From Dermacentor variabilis (Eukaryota; Arthropoda; Arachnida; Ixodida; Ixodidae): a stretch of DNA of 64,000 nt. Each line of letters begins with the position of its first letter. Position 1 is the first letter of the stretch. The stretch is taken from the NCBI RefSeq assembly GCF_050947875.1, contig NC_134571.1, forward strand, positions 227,054,024-227,118,023, read 5' to 3'. Shown here piece by piece: positions 33,446 through 44,398 of this stretch. The position numbers and the translations under genes are program-made. Under the pieces are notes generated by a model that did not search any database, was not told where the DNA came from, and worked only from the letters and a program-made list of their open reading frames with translations.

Positions 33446-34560
33446 GGGGCCCCTCACCTGGCCCCGTAGCAAATTTTGGTTATATGCTGGAAGTCATTAC
33501 GTGTCCTCTAGGGAGCGTTCTGCCACAAAAGTTTTTCAAATCGGCTCTTTAATAGCAGAGATAGAAATATTTCAGTACCGCGAACCCATGATTTCAGCAG
33601 GCAGGCTCCACTGCATAGCGACACTCCCTCTCCACCCGCCCTGTCTAGCGTTCGCAAGTGAAATTCCTTCCTTGCGTTCTCCCATATCGGACCTTGAGGA
33701 TCGCCTGACACAGATGTCACGGGCCCCGCCTTCACTTGTTTTCTCGTTTTTTTTCAGTGGTGCGCGTTTCCGCTGGTGGCGTTGTACGTGAACTGTTATC
33801 ATTTCACTTGGCACACGCTTTTGCGTACTGTGCACAAGGAAACATGACTAGCGATATAATTCAAGGGTACACGAATACTGAAGCAGAACAAGCGATCACA
33901 GAGCATGATCACGCGCTGGAACATGGTAGAAAATGGCATAGCTTAGGTACCTACGCACGTGACCACACGACCGTCTGAACAAGCAAGACGAAGCGGAAGT
34001 ACATCTCTCTCGCTTCAGTGCGAAGTAAAGCAAAAAAGCATGCAGACATTGCATTCTTGTGTTCTATTATTTCTCTTAACTTCAATTCGTCAATTCAAGC
34101 AACAGATCGCACAGATAACAGGTGTCTTGAATAATTCTCGAAGTCGTGTCACCACGCACGTCACATGCGGACACGACTGCGTAGGCGCAGGGGTGCGACT
34201 ACATCCCCGTCCGGCTTGAAGCACGGCGGCCACGACGAGAAGGAAAAACAGCGTTCAATTTAAAATTTCAGATCTTGCCGCGGCGCGTGCAGTGCAGTAA
34301 GGATGATAAGGCCATACCCTCTTACGATACTGTTCACCACATCTTGTCAGCTGCAGTATGAACAAGTTTAATGGTTAGTCATTCATGTCTTGAAGCAACA
34401 TATTTTCCCATGTCCTGCAACATGGAGGCTAACAGTATGTATGAAATGTCTGACATTTAAAGAAAACATAACAAAGTAGAAGGAAGTTTCTAGCCTGTGT
34501 TATTAAAAGATCGTCCTGCTTACTGTTCCTTCCGATCATTGCTTTTAGCCAATGAGCAAA
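33446..34560. other. No gene recognised; another possible element start
   Basis: AGGGGCCCCTCACCTGG directly follows the TIR element and could be the terminus of a further element, but no partner end was found. Short frames (33501-33791, 33959-34219) show no domain. Confidence 0.35.
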
Positions 34561-34582
34561 TGTGAAGAGCAGACTTGTGGCA

Positions 34583-34592
34583 ATATATAAGG
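34583..34592 (+). promoter_or_regulatory. TATA-box candidate
   Basis: TATATAAGGG lies about 100 bp upstream of the ATG at 34691, a plausible distance for a short leader. Based on sequence match and spacing only. Confidence 0.35.
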
Positions 34593-34690
34593 GCTGAATT
34601 TACAATATTAGTTAAGCACATACTTTGTCCTGATTGCTGAAATCAGTACCGCAGCTTATCGAGTCTTGTGCCTGTCTGCAGGCAGCAGCC

Positions 34691-34782
34691 ATGCCTCGAA
34701 GACGCCACCGTTCCGAAAGCTGCGACTCGCACAGCTCATCAGACAGCAGCTACCAGCACAAGCGCAAGCGGCTTGCAAAGAC
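34691..34782 (+). CDS. Possible host first coding exon, Arg/Ser-rich N-terminus
   Basis: ATG at 34691 opens a frame of 30 codons plus two bases, ending at a strong splice donor (AC followed by GTGAGT at 34783). The peptide starts MPRRRHRSESCDSHSSSDSS and continues with a Lys/Arg-rich end, the style of nuclear or splicing-related proteins. The codon before the ATG region (GCAGCAGCC) gives a fair start context. No transposon similarity was found over it, and a TATA candidate lies upstream. No downstream exon was identified in the window, and the protein was not recognised. A chance frame remains possible. Confidence 0.35.
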
Positions 34783-34789
34783 GTGAGTT

Positions 34790-35660
34790 GCCCCCTCCCT
34801 TTCTGTTTTGGAAGCCTGGCTACTTGGATGGCCGCGTACTTGTGCTAGCGTGGCTCTGGATTGACATCATTCTCAAGATCCTTGAAGCATGTATCTGGCA
34901 ATGGGTGTTTCATCTGTCATCTAGTCTGTAGTATCAAATGCTATTTTTCCTTTTTTGTTGCGCAAGAACATTTTTAATTAATAAAGTACTTGTGCTAGGG
35001 TGCAGAGTTGGCACATCTATTGTGATGCTTTAATGTTCGCTTTTATTTTGGGAAAGTTCACTAAAATATGACCTGCATATTAGAATTGACTGTGAAAGCA
35101 AAACTGCGATTACTAGTGTCCAAATCTCTTGCATACATGTACAAGTTACTAAAAAAAAAAGTAACAAGTTACTGAGTAACTGGGGGAGGGGGGAGGCCTT
35201 AAAGTGAGTAGAGTACAAATTTTGTTTTAAAAATTACTTGGATAGAATACTTATTAAAAAAGAGATTAACTCATTACTTGCAAGTTATATATGTCTATAG
35301 AACAATAATCCAATCTAACATTACAGAAATGGTATAATTGTCCTTAAAAATTATATTTTCTTCGAAATTTGAATCACAACTTGCTCCTGTTTGTTATGGG
35401 GTAGCTGTCACTGAAAAGTATTGGCAAAAGAAATGGGAGCTTGCTTTTATGGATGCACAAAAACGAGACCTATTACAGCTGTGGTTTCACTGTTAAAAGT
35501 GCACTTTCAAAAATTTGATAGGGTCTAATGCACCTTCGTTAGGTTTGTGTAAATAAAGGTACAGCACACAGTGACAAGTTTCAGAAGACATTCAACTCAA
35601 CTTAATACTGCATGGTCTTCGTGTCTAAATCTAAAATGTGTCTTGCGCAATATCATCATG
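34790..35660. other. No gene recognised
   Basis: AT-rich, with a poly-A run near 35151 followed by GTAACAAGTTACTGAGTAAC repeats. If the exon at 34691 is real, this would be intron. Confidence 0.4.
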
Positions 35661-35762
35661 TAACGAATATATTGTAAGCCAGTTATGACCATAGTCTAAC
35701 ATAATGCTTATAATGTAGATATTGTCGTGTGTGATGAAAGTTTGTTATAATGAGGTTCGACT
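35661..35762. mobile_element. Single Tigger/pogo-like terminus
   Basis: The complement of 35743-35761 reads CAGTCGAACCTCATTATAAC, the style of a Tigger terminus. No partner end was located, so only a fragment is called. Confidence 0.4.
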
Positions 35763-36051
35763 GTTATTTCTGTGTGCTTTAGTCAAAGTTGCAAGATTGT
35801 GTCACCAGTGCTGTTGTGTAAGCATTTCTCTGCTGTAATATTCAATACATTTATGGGCAAGTGAAAACTCTGATATAATGGAATTGGAATGCATTATCCT
35901 GCAAATAATAGGCTATGCACCATCCATACGGCGAAGCACATTTGGAAGAACCTAATGTGCCACCGGACCCAGCGCGATGTAATGTGAGGAGTAAGCCAGT
36001 GAAAACCTATAACCTACCGAGTGCACCTTGTGTAAACCTTTTTACATACTT

Positions 36052-36155
36052 ATTAATCAGCGCGAAAACAACAGAAGACAGAGTTGGAAGAATATAGGAC
36101 GAGCACTGGCTAACAACTGCAGTTTATTGAACAAGATGCTAAAAAAAAACACAAG
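36052..36155 (-). repeat. Inverted repeat arm 1 (partner 44399-44495)
   Basis: The minus strand reads CTTGTTCAATAAACTGCAG and then TTAGCCAGTGCTCGTCC, TTCTTCCAACTC and TAATAAGTATG, matching 44399-44495 in order. The two copies flank the whole nested insertion complex. Confidence 0.7.
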
Positions 36156-36316
36156 CCAACTACAGTGAAACCTCGTTAAACCATAGTTGGCCGAAGCTCG
36201 GAAAAAGTGCGTACTAAACAGTAGTACTGCTTAACTGAAATAGCATGAGATCGCCCACTTACCTGTCAAAAACGGCACTCGGAGAGAGTGCGACGAAAAG
36301 GGGAAAAAACATGTAT

Positions 36317-36760
36317 TTATTCACTTCGTGCTACAGAAGTTATTTTCGTTTGATGCCGTGCTGGCCTAACAGCGACGACAGCGGCCTCAAACTTGCTGAA
36401 GCTGTGAGCCAGCTTTTCAGCCAGCCTCCTCTGCTCGGCAAACATTTGCATGGCAGATTCCTCGTTGGCATTCCATATTCTCCGTGCACGTGGGTGGTAG
36501 CACTGTAGAAGTCGTGGGGCGCCTTTTTCATTGTGGGGTGCTGTTCTCGTCGCGACGATTGCATTCATGAGGCTAATGTAATGCGCAGCTTCTGCCACTG
36601 CTGGGCCAGAATCGCCCGTGCTGTCGCTTTCCATGTCGTCCTCATCACTGTCGGTAGTCGACACTTCGGCAACAACAGAGGCATTGATGACGAAAGGTTG
36701 AACCTCGTAGCTGTTATCTCTTCGCGGTCCCAGCAGCGCTGCCGAGCAACTTCTTCGCAT
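36317..36760 (-). pseudogene. Tigger-like transposase C-terminal remnant
   Basis: A 147-codon frame with an acidic block (STTDSDEDDMESDSTGDSG) followed by a helical segment (SLMNAIVATRTAP). Acidic tails of this kind end many Tigger/jerky transposases. No catalytic core is present. It lies between the two ends of element A and reads toward its left end. Confidence 0.5.
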
Positions 36761-37969
36761 TCAAAGTGCTGTCAACAGTAGATGCCTGTCACGTGCCAGC
36801 GCCGACTTCGTGTCACGTTCGATAGCACGAACAATGTCAAATTTTTCTTTTATGCTGTGCACCCAGTGTCTTTTTTATCTGAGCTTTGGCATGACGCGTG
36901 TCCTTGTTTGCACAACGCCACAACGCTTTCTGCCTTGGTGCCGAAATGACGTTGCTGTTGATGTGGCTTCACGCACAAACGCACAGGACGCTGTTGTTAT
37001 GATCTCTGAGGCTTGTTCTGCCGGGCCGCCTGATGGAGATGATGCACAGCCATGCTTGCACAATGAAAAGTGGAAACACTACGTGTTAACTGATAGTACG
37101 CAATAAGCTGGTACGGTTTATGCGAATACAAAACACATTATGTTCAATGGCCGCTGAGTAGGGGATTTCACTTTACTATAAAATGAGAGTACTGTTTAAG
37201 GGGGGAAGAGGGGTATTGAAACTTTTTATTTCTTGACTAAATCTAATAAAAATTGTCACCTAGACAGAGTTATTGATGCTAATTTCAAAAATATAATTAC
37301 CGTATTTACTCGCATAATAGGCGCACTCACATAATAGGCACACCCCCAGTTTGGTCGCGGAAAATCTGATTTTTTTATTTCCGCGCATAATAGGCGCACC
37401 CCAAACTTGGCACTGTGATCAGTACCGCATTTACACGATTGCAAGCCGACGCCCTCCTGCCCCTCCATCTCGGGTGAAAAAAAAAAAAAATGCACGCACA
37501 TTCCACAACCCAAGCTTATCAGTGCATTTGCTGGACTACTAGTCTCATTAGTGTTGCTGCCGTTGCAGCTACTGAGGGCCCACAGCGCATACAACATCGC
37601 GAAAACTCTTCCATTAACTACCGACACCCCCCTCCCCGAACCGCTGCGAAGCCAGCGAGCACGACGACCTAACACGTCCGTAGAAACAAAAGAAAAAGAA
37701 AATGCACCAACGAGCGAAAAATAGTTCTTCCATCAACTATCGATAACATCCCCCTCCCCTCCAAACCGCCGCGCGGATGTAAGCTTTTCGCTACCTTCGC
37801 TTAGGCAGCTCGGAAAGCTGGGCGACTCGGAGGCCGGGCGACTCGACACAAGCGACAGTGCCATCGCCATCAATGCTCTACACAGGCTGACACAGGCAAA
37901 GAAAAGACAAAACGCCACATCTCGCCATTTTGCAAGCGGTGTGCAGTTCGTGTGGTCGCGTGTTCCGCA

Positions 37970-38629
37970 ATGGGCAAGTACGGCAGCTACACGGCTGCAT
38001 TCAAACTGAAAGCTGTGCAGTATGCACTCGAGCATGGGAACCGTGCTGCAAGCAGGCTTTTCAGTGTTGGAGAAACAAGCATTCGCTACTGGCGAGGTCA
38101 GCAAGAAAAACTTCAGGTCACAAAAAAGTCGCGACGGGCCTTCCGCGGTGCAAAGTCGGGAAAGTATCCGCAAGTGGAAGATCAACTAGTTGGGGCGTTC
38201 GACAGGACAGTTGTGCAGAGTCTCTCGACATAGTGCAGACTGAGGTGCACAGAATTGCCCGAGCGCAGGGCATCGAAGCGAAAGACTTCAAAGCAAGCTC
38301 CGGATGGACAACGCGCTTCATTCGACGCCACGGACTTACCCTGAGGAGGCGCACAACGTTGTGCCAGCGCTTGCCCTCAGCATACGAGGACAAGGTACTT
38401 GAGTTTCACCGTTTTGTCGTACGGCTCCGGCAGCAAAAAAACTTCATTTTGTCACAGATAGGGAATGCAGATCATACTCCTCTCTGTTTCGACATGCCGA
38501 GAAATACAACAGTAGAGGAAGAAGGTGCACGCAGTGTGCTTATTTGAACATCTGGCGCAGAAAAACAAAGGTGTACTGTCATGTTGGCAGTGACTGCGGA
38601 TGGGCGCAAACTACCACCTTATGTTATTT
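37970..38629 (+). pseudogene. Element C transposase, N-terminal part
   Basis: From ATG 37970 the frame gives a helix-turn-helix of the pogo/CENP-B type (YTAAFKLKAVQYALEHGN, then SIRYWRGQQEKL). After a frameshift near 38190 it continues with a second HTH region (SSGWTTRFIRRHGLTLRRR) and QIGNADHTPLCFDMP, which holds the first catalytic Asp. A further frame change near 38545 leads to the strand before the insertion of D. The protein would bind the TIRs and cut at TA. Confidence 0.8.
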
Positions 38630-38633
38630 TTAA

Positions 38634-40226
38634 GGGGGGAGGCTACCCTGGAGACCAAACTTTCTTATTTTTAAAGATATCCAGATGAAACTTTCAGGGT
38701 ACGTTCACACCACCGAACTATGAGGAACTGCAAAGTTTCTTGAAGATATGTTTATTAGTTCCAGAGTCATGGAGGTCTAACTAGGTGATTCATGTATATG
38801 CCTGAGGAAGAGCCTGGAGAAATGCCAGGAAATCGTAGGAAGCTGAAATTCACTGTGTAGATTCCTTGATAGATATCCCAGGGGGCTAAAGAGCCCTTTT
38901 CTTTAATTTCCCCTCCAAAAAAATTTAAGACAACTTTGAATTTGATGTAACCAGTAATGACCACATTCATCAAAAATTAATTGCTTATTATAAATTAACT
39001 GCACCAGCTTTCAAAAAAAGAAGCCTGTTACCCCCTGGCAAAGTCATTCAGGAACAGTATAAAAAAAAAACGGCATACAAATCTGAAGAGCACCCGCCGT
39101 GGTTGCTCAGTGGCTATGGTGTTTGGCTGCTGAGCACGAGGTCGCGGGATCGAATCCCGGCCACGGCGGCCGCATTTCGATGGGGGCGAAATGCGAAAAC
39201 ACCCGTGTGCTTAGATTTAGGTGCACGTTAAAGAACCCCAGGTGGTCAAAATTTCCGGAGTCCTCCACTACGGCGTGCCTCATAATCAGAAAGTGGTTTT
39301 GGCACGTAAAACCCCAAATATTATATTATTAAATCTGAAGAGCGGTTCTTGAGATATCGCCTTCCCCAGCACCACTACTAGTGAAAAAATCCATTCCGAG
39401 AAAACAGGCCTTAAAGTTGAACACAGGTGTTTTTTTATTAGAAAGCTCCTGCGGAGCTTCTAATTAGCTCTTGCGGCTCCAGGCACACTCAGTGTGTCGG
39501 ATTTTCGACTGGCGACAGCCGAAAGCACAGTTCCGCCGCTGAAAAGCGTCTACGCAGTCGGCACTCGCTGCGGGAGATCGGAAGTTCCATGCTCGTACAA
39601 GACGCATATCGTGCTCCTGTGCACCGAACATCTGCACTGTCTTGGGCTTTGCCGGCATCACGTGCAGCGAAGAACTAGAGAGAAAATAAAGCTGAGCAAA
39701 TAATCTAAAAGATAGCGCAAGGCGATGAGCAGCGCGCGAGCTCATGTTGAGGCGGATGGAGGGGACGGAGCAAGGGGCAACAACGATGCGAGCGTGGCAT
39801 CAAAGGGAGCAGCCGCCGCCCGCGCAGCAGCCAATGGCAGGCGCGCTTGGACGTGCTGCTCCGGCCAATCAGCGCTCCGCATCACATCGCGGGAAAATGC
39901 CAATAGCGCCTCAACCGCGCCGATGATTCCATTTTGCAAGGCGGCAAAATAGAGACAAAGAATCCACGGTCAAAACGACACCAAGATGGCATGGGCAGGC
40001 CGCATGGGCCGGGAATGGCGCGCGAAGTTTGACTTCATTTCGGCATTTGCGCGCATTTCTTGGGCCGCGGTGGCCTCAAAAGTAGCATTATTTTTGGTAC
40101 TTTACGGTTGAATTAGGTGCTGCTAATTATGGAACAGGTAGTTTATGAGACATACAACCCAAAAATATGATTTTTCAAAAATCGACTTTTTCGCGATTTT
40201 TCGGTTTTCAAGGGCTGCGTCCCCCC
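38634..40226. mobile_element. Element D: non-autonomous TTAA element (1593 bp)
   Basis: The ends are GGGGGGAGGCTACCC and the complement of GGGGGGACGCAGCCC, flanked by TTAA (38630-38633 and 40227-40230). No transposase is present. The termini resemble those of B and E, so D is probably mobilised by that family. Discounting D and one TTAA, the Tigger frame of C reads through in phase with conserved residues on both sides (PYVIFK then RKTLPK). Confidence 0.82.
39092..39330 (+). mobile_element. tRNA-derived SINE, Ruka-like
   Basis: It begins with a tRNA-like head with an A box (GGTTGCTCAGTGG) and a B box (GGATCGAATCCC) inside GC-rich arms (GCCGTGG and CCACGGC). The body contains GTGCACGTTAAAGAACCCCA and GGTGGTCAAAATTTCCGGAG, and the tail is ATTATATTATT. 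A perfect 13-bp duplication, AAATCTGAAGAGC, flanks it (39079-39091 and 39331-39343). It is transcribed by RNA polymerase III and mobilised by LINE enzymes. The Ruka name is from memory of tick SINEs. Confidence 0.85.
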
Positions 40227-40230
40227 TTAA

Positions 40231-40787
40231 GAGAAAGACGCTCCCAAAGAGAAATTTCCCTCGAGACATCTACGTGAGGGTCCAGGAGAAAGGTTGGATG
40301 TCCGCGTAATTGATGGTGGACTGGGTCAAGACCGTCTGGGCCGGGCGGCCTGTTGTATCCGGCCATGCTCGTTTTACAGTTTTCGCGGGCACCTTGTAGA
40401 TACAGTTTTCGCGGGCACCTTGTAGATACAGTTTTCGCGGGCACCTTGTAGAATGTGTACGAGAGAAGTTGTCAGAGCTGCGTACAGATATTGCCGTGAT
40501 TCCGGGAGGCCTCACTTCCGTGCTGCAACCTTTGGACGTTTCCCTAAATAAGCCTTTTAAGGACAACGTTCGAAGGCTGTACACCAATTGGATGGCTGGA
40601 GGAAGCGTCGACTAACCCCCGGTGGCAAAATTAAGAGGCTGCCTATGGAAATGTGCGAATGGATCGTGGAAGCTTGGCGAGAGATCTCCGATGATGTCGT
40701 CAGGAAAAGTTTCAAGAAGACTGGGATCTACAATGCACTGGATGCGAGCGAAGACGACATGCTGTGGAGCTCAGACAAAGAAGACTA
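40231..40787 (+). pseudogene. Element C transposase, C-terminal part
   Basis: Starts with RKTLPKRNFPRDIYVRV in continuity with the N-terminal part. The middle has SFRGHL repeated by a 26-bp tandem expansion. GGLTSVLQPLDVSLNKPF follows (third acidic residue region). The end frame (40588-40787) has the typical Tigger closing region RLPMEMCEWIVEAW, KSFKKTGI and an acidic tail. The tandem expansion and at least one frameshift inactivate it. Confidence 0.78.
40376..40452 (+). repeat. 26-bp tandem repeat, three copies, within transposase
   Basis: Units start with ACAGTTTTCGCGGGCACC at 40376, 40402 and 40428. The unit encodes the SFRGHL phrase next to the second catalytic Asp. A 26-bp unit shifts the frame at each copy. 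Confidence 0.85.
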
Positions 40788-41582
40788 GTCTCCACCTGGC
40801 GGTGATGAGGATGTTCTCTTGGACTCGGACTCTGAATAGTCTTAATGAATTTTACGTGTGTGTTCAGTCAATGTCTCTCGCCTGTTCATTAAAAGGTAAG
40901 TAGGTAGCTCTTATTTTCCCTTTTATGCTGGATTTATTGGTAAATTATGTGAGAGTAGCCATATTCCTGACATATCTTAAAATTTAAAGCGCGAGAATGC
41001 AGTTTAAAAAATTTTTATAAATTTTACCCCGCGTAATAGGCGCACTCCGAACTTTGAGCCGGATTTTCTGAAAATAAAGTGCGCCTATTATGCGAGTAAA
41101 TACGGTACTTTTTAAATTGACTGAGGGGTTCTAGATATAATTAAAGTTAATGGCCTATTGTTTATTGGAACAATGGTAAGATGAGTATCAGCCAGAATGT
41201 TTATAAAGACATATGGCTGGATACTGTGAAGTGTAAGGCACACAAGTGTAGGACCACTTTTTTTATGTTGCAGGTATTACCAATTTTACAGCAATTTGAA
41301 GTCCAATCTCCAGACATGACTATTATGTGATCCAATTAGTATCCTGATTTAAAAATTTACAAGAGCAAAATTAAAAATCTGCTCCTAGCACTGTGTAGTA
41401 CACACATGTAGCTACATGCCGCTGTTAAAGTTACGATTCTATGTGCCCTGAAGACAGATAGCGCTTTGGCAAGTTTAGGAAACGCCAAAAATGAGATTCT
41501 GAGAAAACTTGAAAAAACAAAATGAGCTTATTTTTATTACAGAATACCACAACATATTTGAATATTTAGAAGCACTGTTGCA

Positions 41583-43511
41583 TTAGTACCCTCCAGGAAT
41601 ATAGTCAGTCTGGCTAGAGTCACTACGGTGATGCCTTCTGAGCACCTGCTGCAAATTTTCAGCAGATGCATGCTTGCGTGCACATGCTTGAGCTCGTCGG
41701 CGATCTTTTTCCATCATGTGCTTGGTCATCTGGTGGCCAGAGCTTAGCTGCAGTTCTTTAAGTATCGCTGTGGAGGCTTTTTCATTTCCCGCATTGAACT
41801 TCATGACGGCCTCCGCCACTGCCGCTTGCACAGCAAACAGTGATGCATGCTTTTCCTTTGGGGCAAGGTTCCATATCATTGAATGAAGAAACTCATTATT
41901 ATTCTGGGTTTTTCCTCTTGTGCATCGCAGAAGTAGTTCATTAGACAAACGTTCATACAAAGGAAGAATCGCCTCTCATACATGGGGTGGCGGCAGATTG
42001 TAACGGTGCTTTCGAGTTGGCTCCCCTTTGGCCTTTGCGGCATTTTGGCGACACCATGAGTTTGGGCCTTCTGGACACAGAGTGTGATTTGAAGTCACGT
42101 CATTCGAAGTAACATGGTGGTATGTTGCCATGACTGCTCTATGCATGGCCTTTACATCACCTTTATGTGACTTCAAGGCCCAGCCATAATAGCGACTCAG
42201 CTTGGTAATTAAGTCGCCAGTTAGTTTACCTTTGCCACCAAGGTTCTTGGTCTCAGAGGTCTTCTGTTTTGAAATTAGAGTGCGCACTGGCACTGCGCAG
42301 TGCGAGTGCGCTGTGCCACCCATTCTCTTGTGGACGTGGTTCACACAGTCTTCTTTCTCAACTGGTATGAACCCGTGCACTCGGGCTTCTTCTATGGCAA
42401 GAAAAGTGCTGCCATCACCATCTGATAACAAAGTTGTGTACCGCAGCCCATGCTTTTGCAGTGACCTTTGAAAAAGGATCAATGCAGCCTCAACTTCCAT
42501 CTCACCAGCTTTCTTATCAGTGTTTTTTTGGCATACATGGTCTTCCTTCCAGGCCTGGTAGGTCGGGTCATCATCCTTTGGTGCCCGTGCGCACCCAGCA
42601 CAAAAGTTGCTGAGCACGACAAAATCGAGGACAAAGCCTGTTAACAGCTCTATCACTGTCCCAACGCCTATATGGGACGAATGGCCCCGTGTCATCCAGG
42701 AGCCATCGTGTGATATGGCAATATTATTTGTGCTGCTGATCTGCAGTTCACGATGTAAATCTCGGACTGACTGCGCACATGTCCCCATCAACTTTTCTGT
42801 AGGTTCAGTCGCCGTGGGTGCGAGTTTTGTTTTCAGGTGCTCCTGCCACGTTTTTTTGTGCATGCCCCTGTGCGATATGTTCATGGCCGCAAAAATGTCA
42901 TTTAGGGTGGTTTGTCGGTTTCCAGTACTCTGCATTGTGCGCGCAGCAATGATGTTCATCACGAACGGCCTGACCTTTGCTTTGCCGCTTACACGCGGCG
43001 AGCTCCACCCTTCCACAACATCGCCGCAGTCCGCGCACACAGCAGCTAACTTCATGGCAAGGCCAAAATCCCGCTCACCTTTTTGCACTGTGACGCGACC
43101 ACCACAAACCGCGCACTTACAATTCACAGACGCCAGTAGCGCATTCAAACAGTCGAAACTTGCGATGAAGAAGCTCATAGCCAGTTCATTTGTCCCTCCA
43201 GCAGTGTCGTCAACGCGATCTAGCAGCTCCGATTTTCGGTCAGTAGCAGGTGTTGACGCTAATGCTTGAAGTTTTCATTGGGCTTCACTGTCCATATGCC
43301 GCAATACTTCCGGCTGCAGAATAGTTGTATCGTGCCGAAACGTCGATGAAACGCGGCCATTGTCAGGAGCGCTTCGTGAAACTAGGCCTAACACTCCTCC
43401 GGCGTCGCTCGACTGCGGGAGCGGGCCGTTATCGCTGTCATCGGGAAGCGGCGCGGTGGAGAGTCGTTTCTCGAAGTTGTAGGGCGACTTCCTCTTTCCT
43501 TTTTTTTCCAA
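41583..43511 (-). pseudogene. Element B transposase (Kolobok-like; 'Mutator-like' domain), two stops
   Basis: One reading frame of 643 codons from ATG 43511 is broken only by TGA at 43275-43277 and TGA at 41976-41978. Counting from Met 43178: a zinc-ribbon-like cluster (Cys20, Cys22, Cys25, Cys48, Cys51), ISHDGSW (residues 155-161), SDGDGST (252-258), VEKEDCVNH (273-281), and CPEGPNSWC (368-376). These phrases are shared with element E. Proteins of this kind are often annotated as Mutator-like transposase domain. The TTAA flanks point to Kolobok. It should excise and insert the element at TTAA. The two stops suggest recent loss of function. Confidence 0.78.
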
Positions 43512-44079
43512 ATTTATGCTTCGTAGCGAACCTTGGAGTCGAGGTCGACATCGCTGCCAGCGTGGGAAAACTCGTTGGCATGCGCAGCGGCCGCGGAGTG
43601 ATGCAGACGACGCCAGTCTAGCCAGTGGTGTGGCTAGCTGAGGGTCCCGTGCCTTCGTTGACCAATTACAGCTCTCATTGGGAATTTTTTTTAAGGCGGA
43701 ATTTCTTCACTGCCAACGTGCAGACGGAGCCAGTGATGGCGGGAAAATGAAGACGAGAGACTGCTCTTTCAAACGATATACAAGTCGGCGGGACCAAACA
43801 ACTGTGGGGGCCGTCACGCGCCGTGGAAAAAGTGCTTTTTTACAGAAACTTTGGCTTGTATTTAGCTGACACTGGTGCCAAAAATTTATATTACCACTGA
43901 AATATCGATTTAGAATGCAAAATTTGGCAGAGTGGTAGAATAATAGTTGGAAATTCCGAAAATACCATTTGCGAAATATCGATTTTTTTTTGCGATTTCT
44001 TGGTCTCTAAAACCCGTGACCCCCCTTAAGCGGGTACAGTTTAACAAGGTTTTACTGCATGCGCAGGAAATTTAAGTCG

Positions 44080-44354
44080 CCTGGAAATAGTTACTGAGCA
44101 AGTGCGTTTCACAATGTAACAAAGCGATAGATGGCTTAGATAAGCAACCTCCGCGCAAACTTTCTATATGGAAGGCTTCGGCAAGTTCACAAGCCTTTCT
44201 GTCTTTGCGCACATCAGGCACAAAGGCAGAAGGGCTCGTGAACTTGCTGCTCCTAGCACCTTCCATATAGAAAGTTTGCCCGAAGATTGCGTATCTGAGC
44301 CATCTATTGTTTTGTTTGATAGTGAAATGCATTTGCTCAGTAACTATTTCCAGG
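44080..44354. repeat. Foldback repeat (275 bp, arms about 135 bp)
   Basis: The arms start CCTGGAAATAGTTACTGAGC and end with the complement. The best paired core is AACTTTCTATATGGAAGG at 44158-44175 with its complement at 44258-44275. Because of the symmetry, similar frames appear on both strands (44072-44368 minus, 44168-44407 plus) and neither is taken as a gene. Confidence 0.75.
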
Positions 44355-44398
44355 TGTGTCTTGCACATGCAAGTAAGTGGTTGGTTTATTCACGTTTT

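Larger units (their letters stand above)
37300..41105 (+). mobile_element. Element C: Tigger/pogo-like transposon
   Basis: The ends read CCGTATTTACTCGCATAATA and the exact complement at 41086-41105, flanked by TA (37298-37299 and 41106-41107). It carries a Tigger-type transposase on the plus strand in two parts, split by element D. Its own length is about 2.2 kb. Confidence 0.85.
37200..44025 (-). mobile_element. Element B: autonomous-type Kolobok-like transposon
   Basis: The ends are GGGGGGAAGAGGGGT and the complement of GGGGGGTCACGGGTT, flanked by TTAA (37196-37199 and 44026-44029). It holds a 643-codon transposase frame at 41583-43511 on the minus strand. Element C is inserted on its 3' side. 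Without C the element is about 3.0 kb, the same size as element E at 44800-47777, with which it shares the transposase and termini. Confidence 0.8.
36163..44057 (-). mobile_element. Element A: Tigger/pogo-like, outermost of the nest
   Basis: The left end CAGTGAAACCTCGTTAAACC and the right end (complement of CAGTAAAACCTTGTTAAACT) form an imperfect TIR. The left flank is TA and the right flank CA, consistent with a mutated TA duplication. About 1.07 kb belongs to A itself (36163-37195 and 44026-44057). The rest is the insertion of B. A transposase C-terminal remnant lies at 36317-36760. Confidence 0.65.

Noticed and set aside
39092..39170. tRNA gene candidate
   Set aside because: A and B boxes belong to a SINE head with its own target duplication; cloverleaf arms are imperfect and the SINE body follows.
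41583..43178. Classical Mutator (MULE) transposase
   Set aside because: TTAA flanks and the domain phrases do not fit the 8-11 bp duplications of Mutator; Kolobok-like preferred, though the database label is often Mutator-like.
42202..43269. Plus-strand frames within element B
   Set aside because: Antisense to the well-supported transposase.
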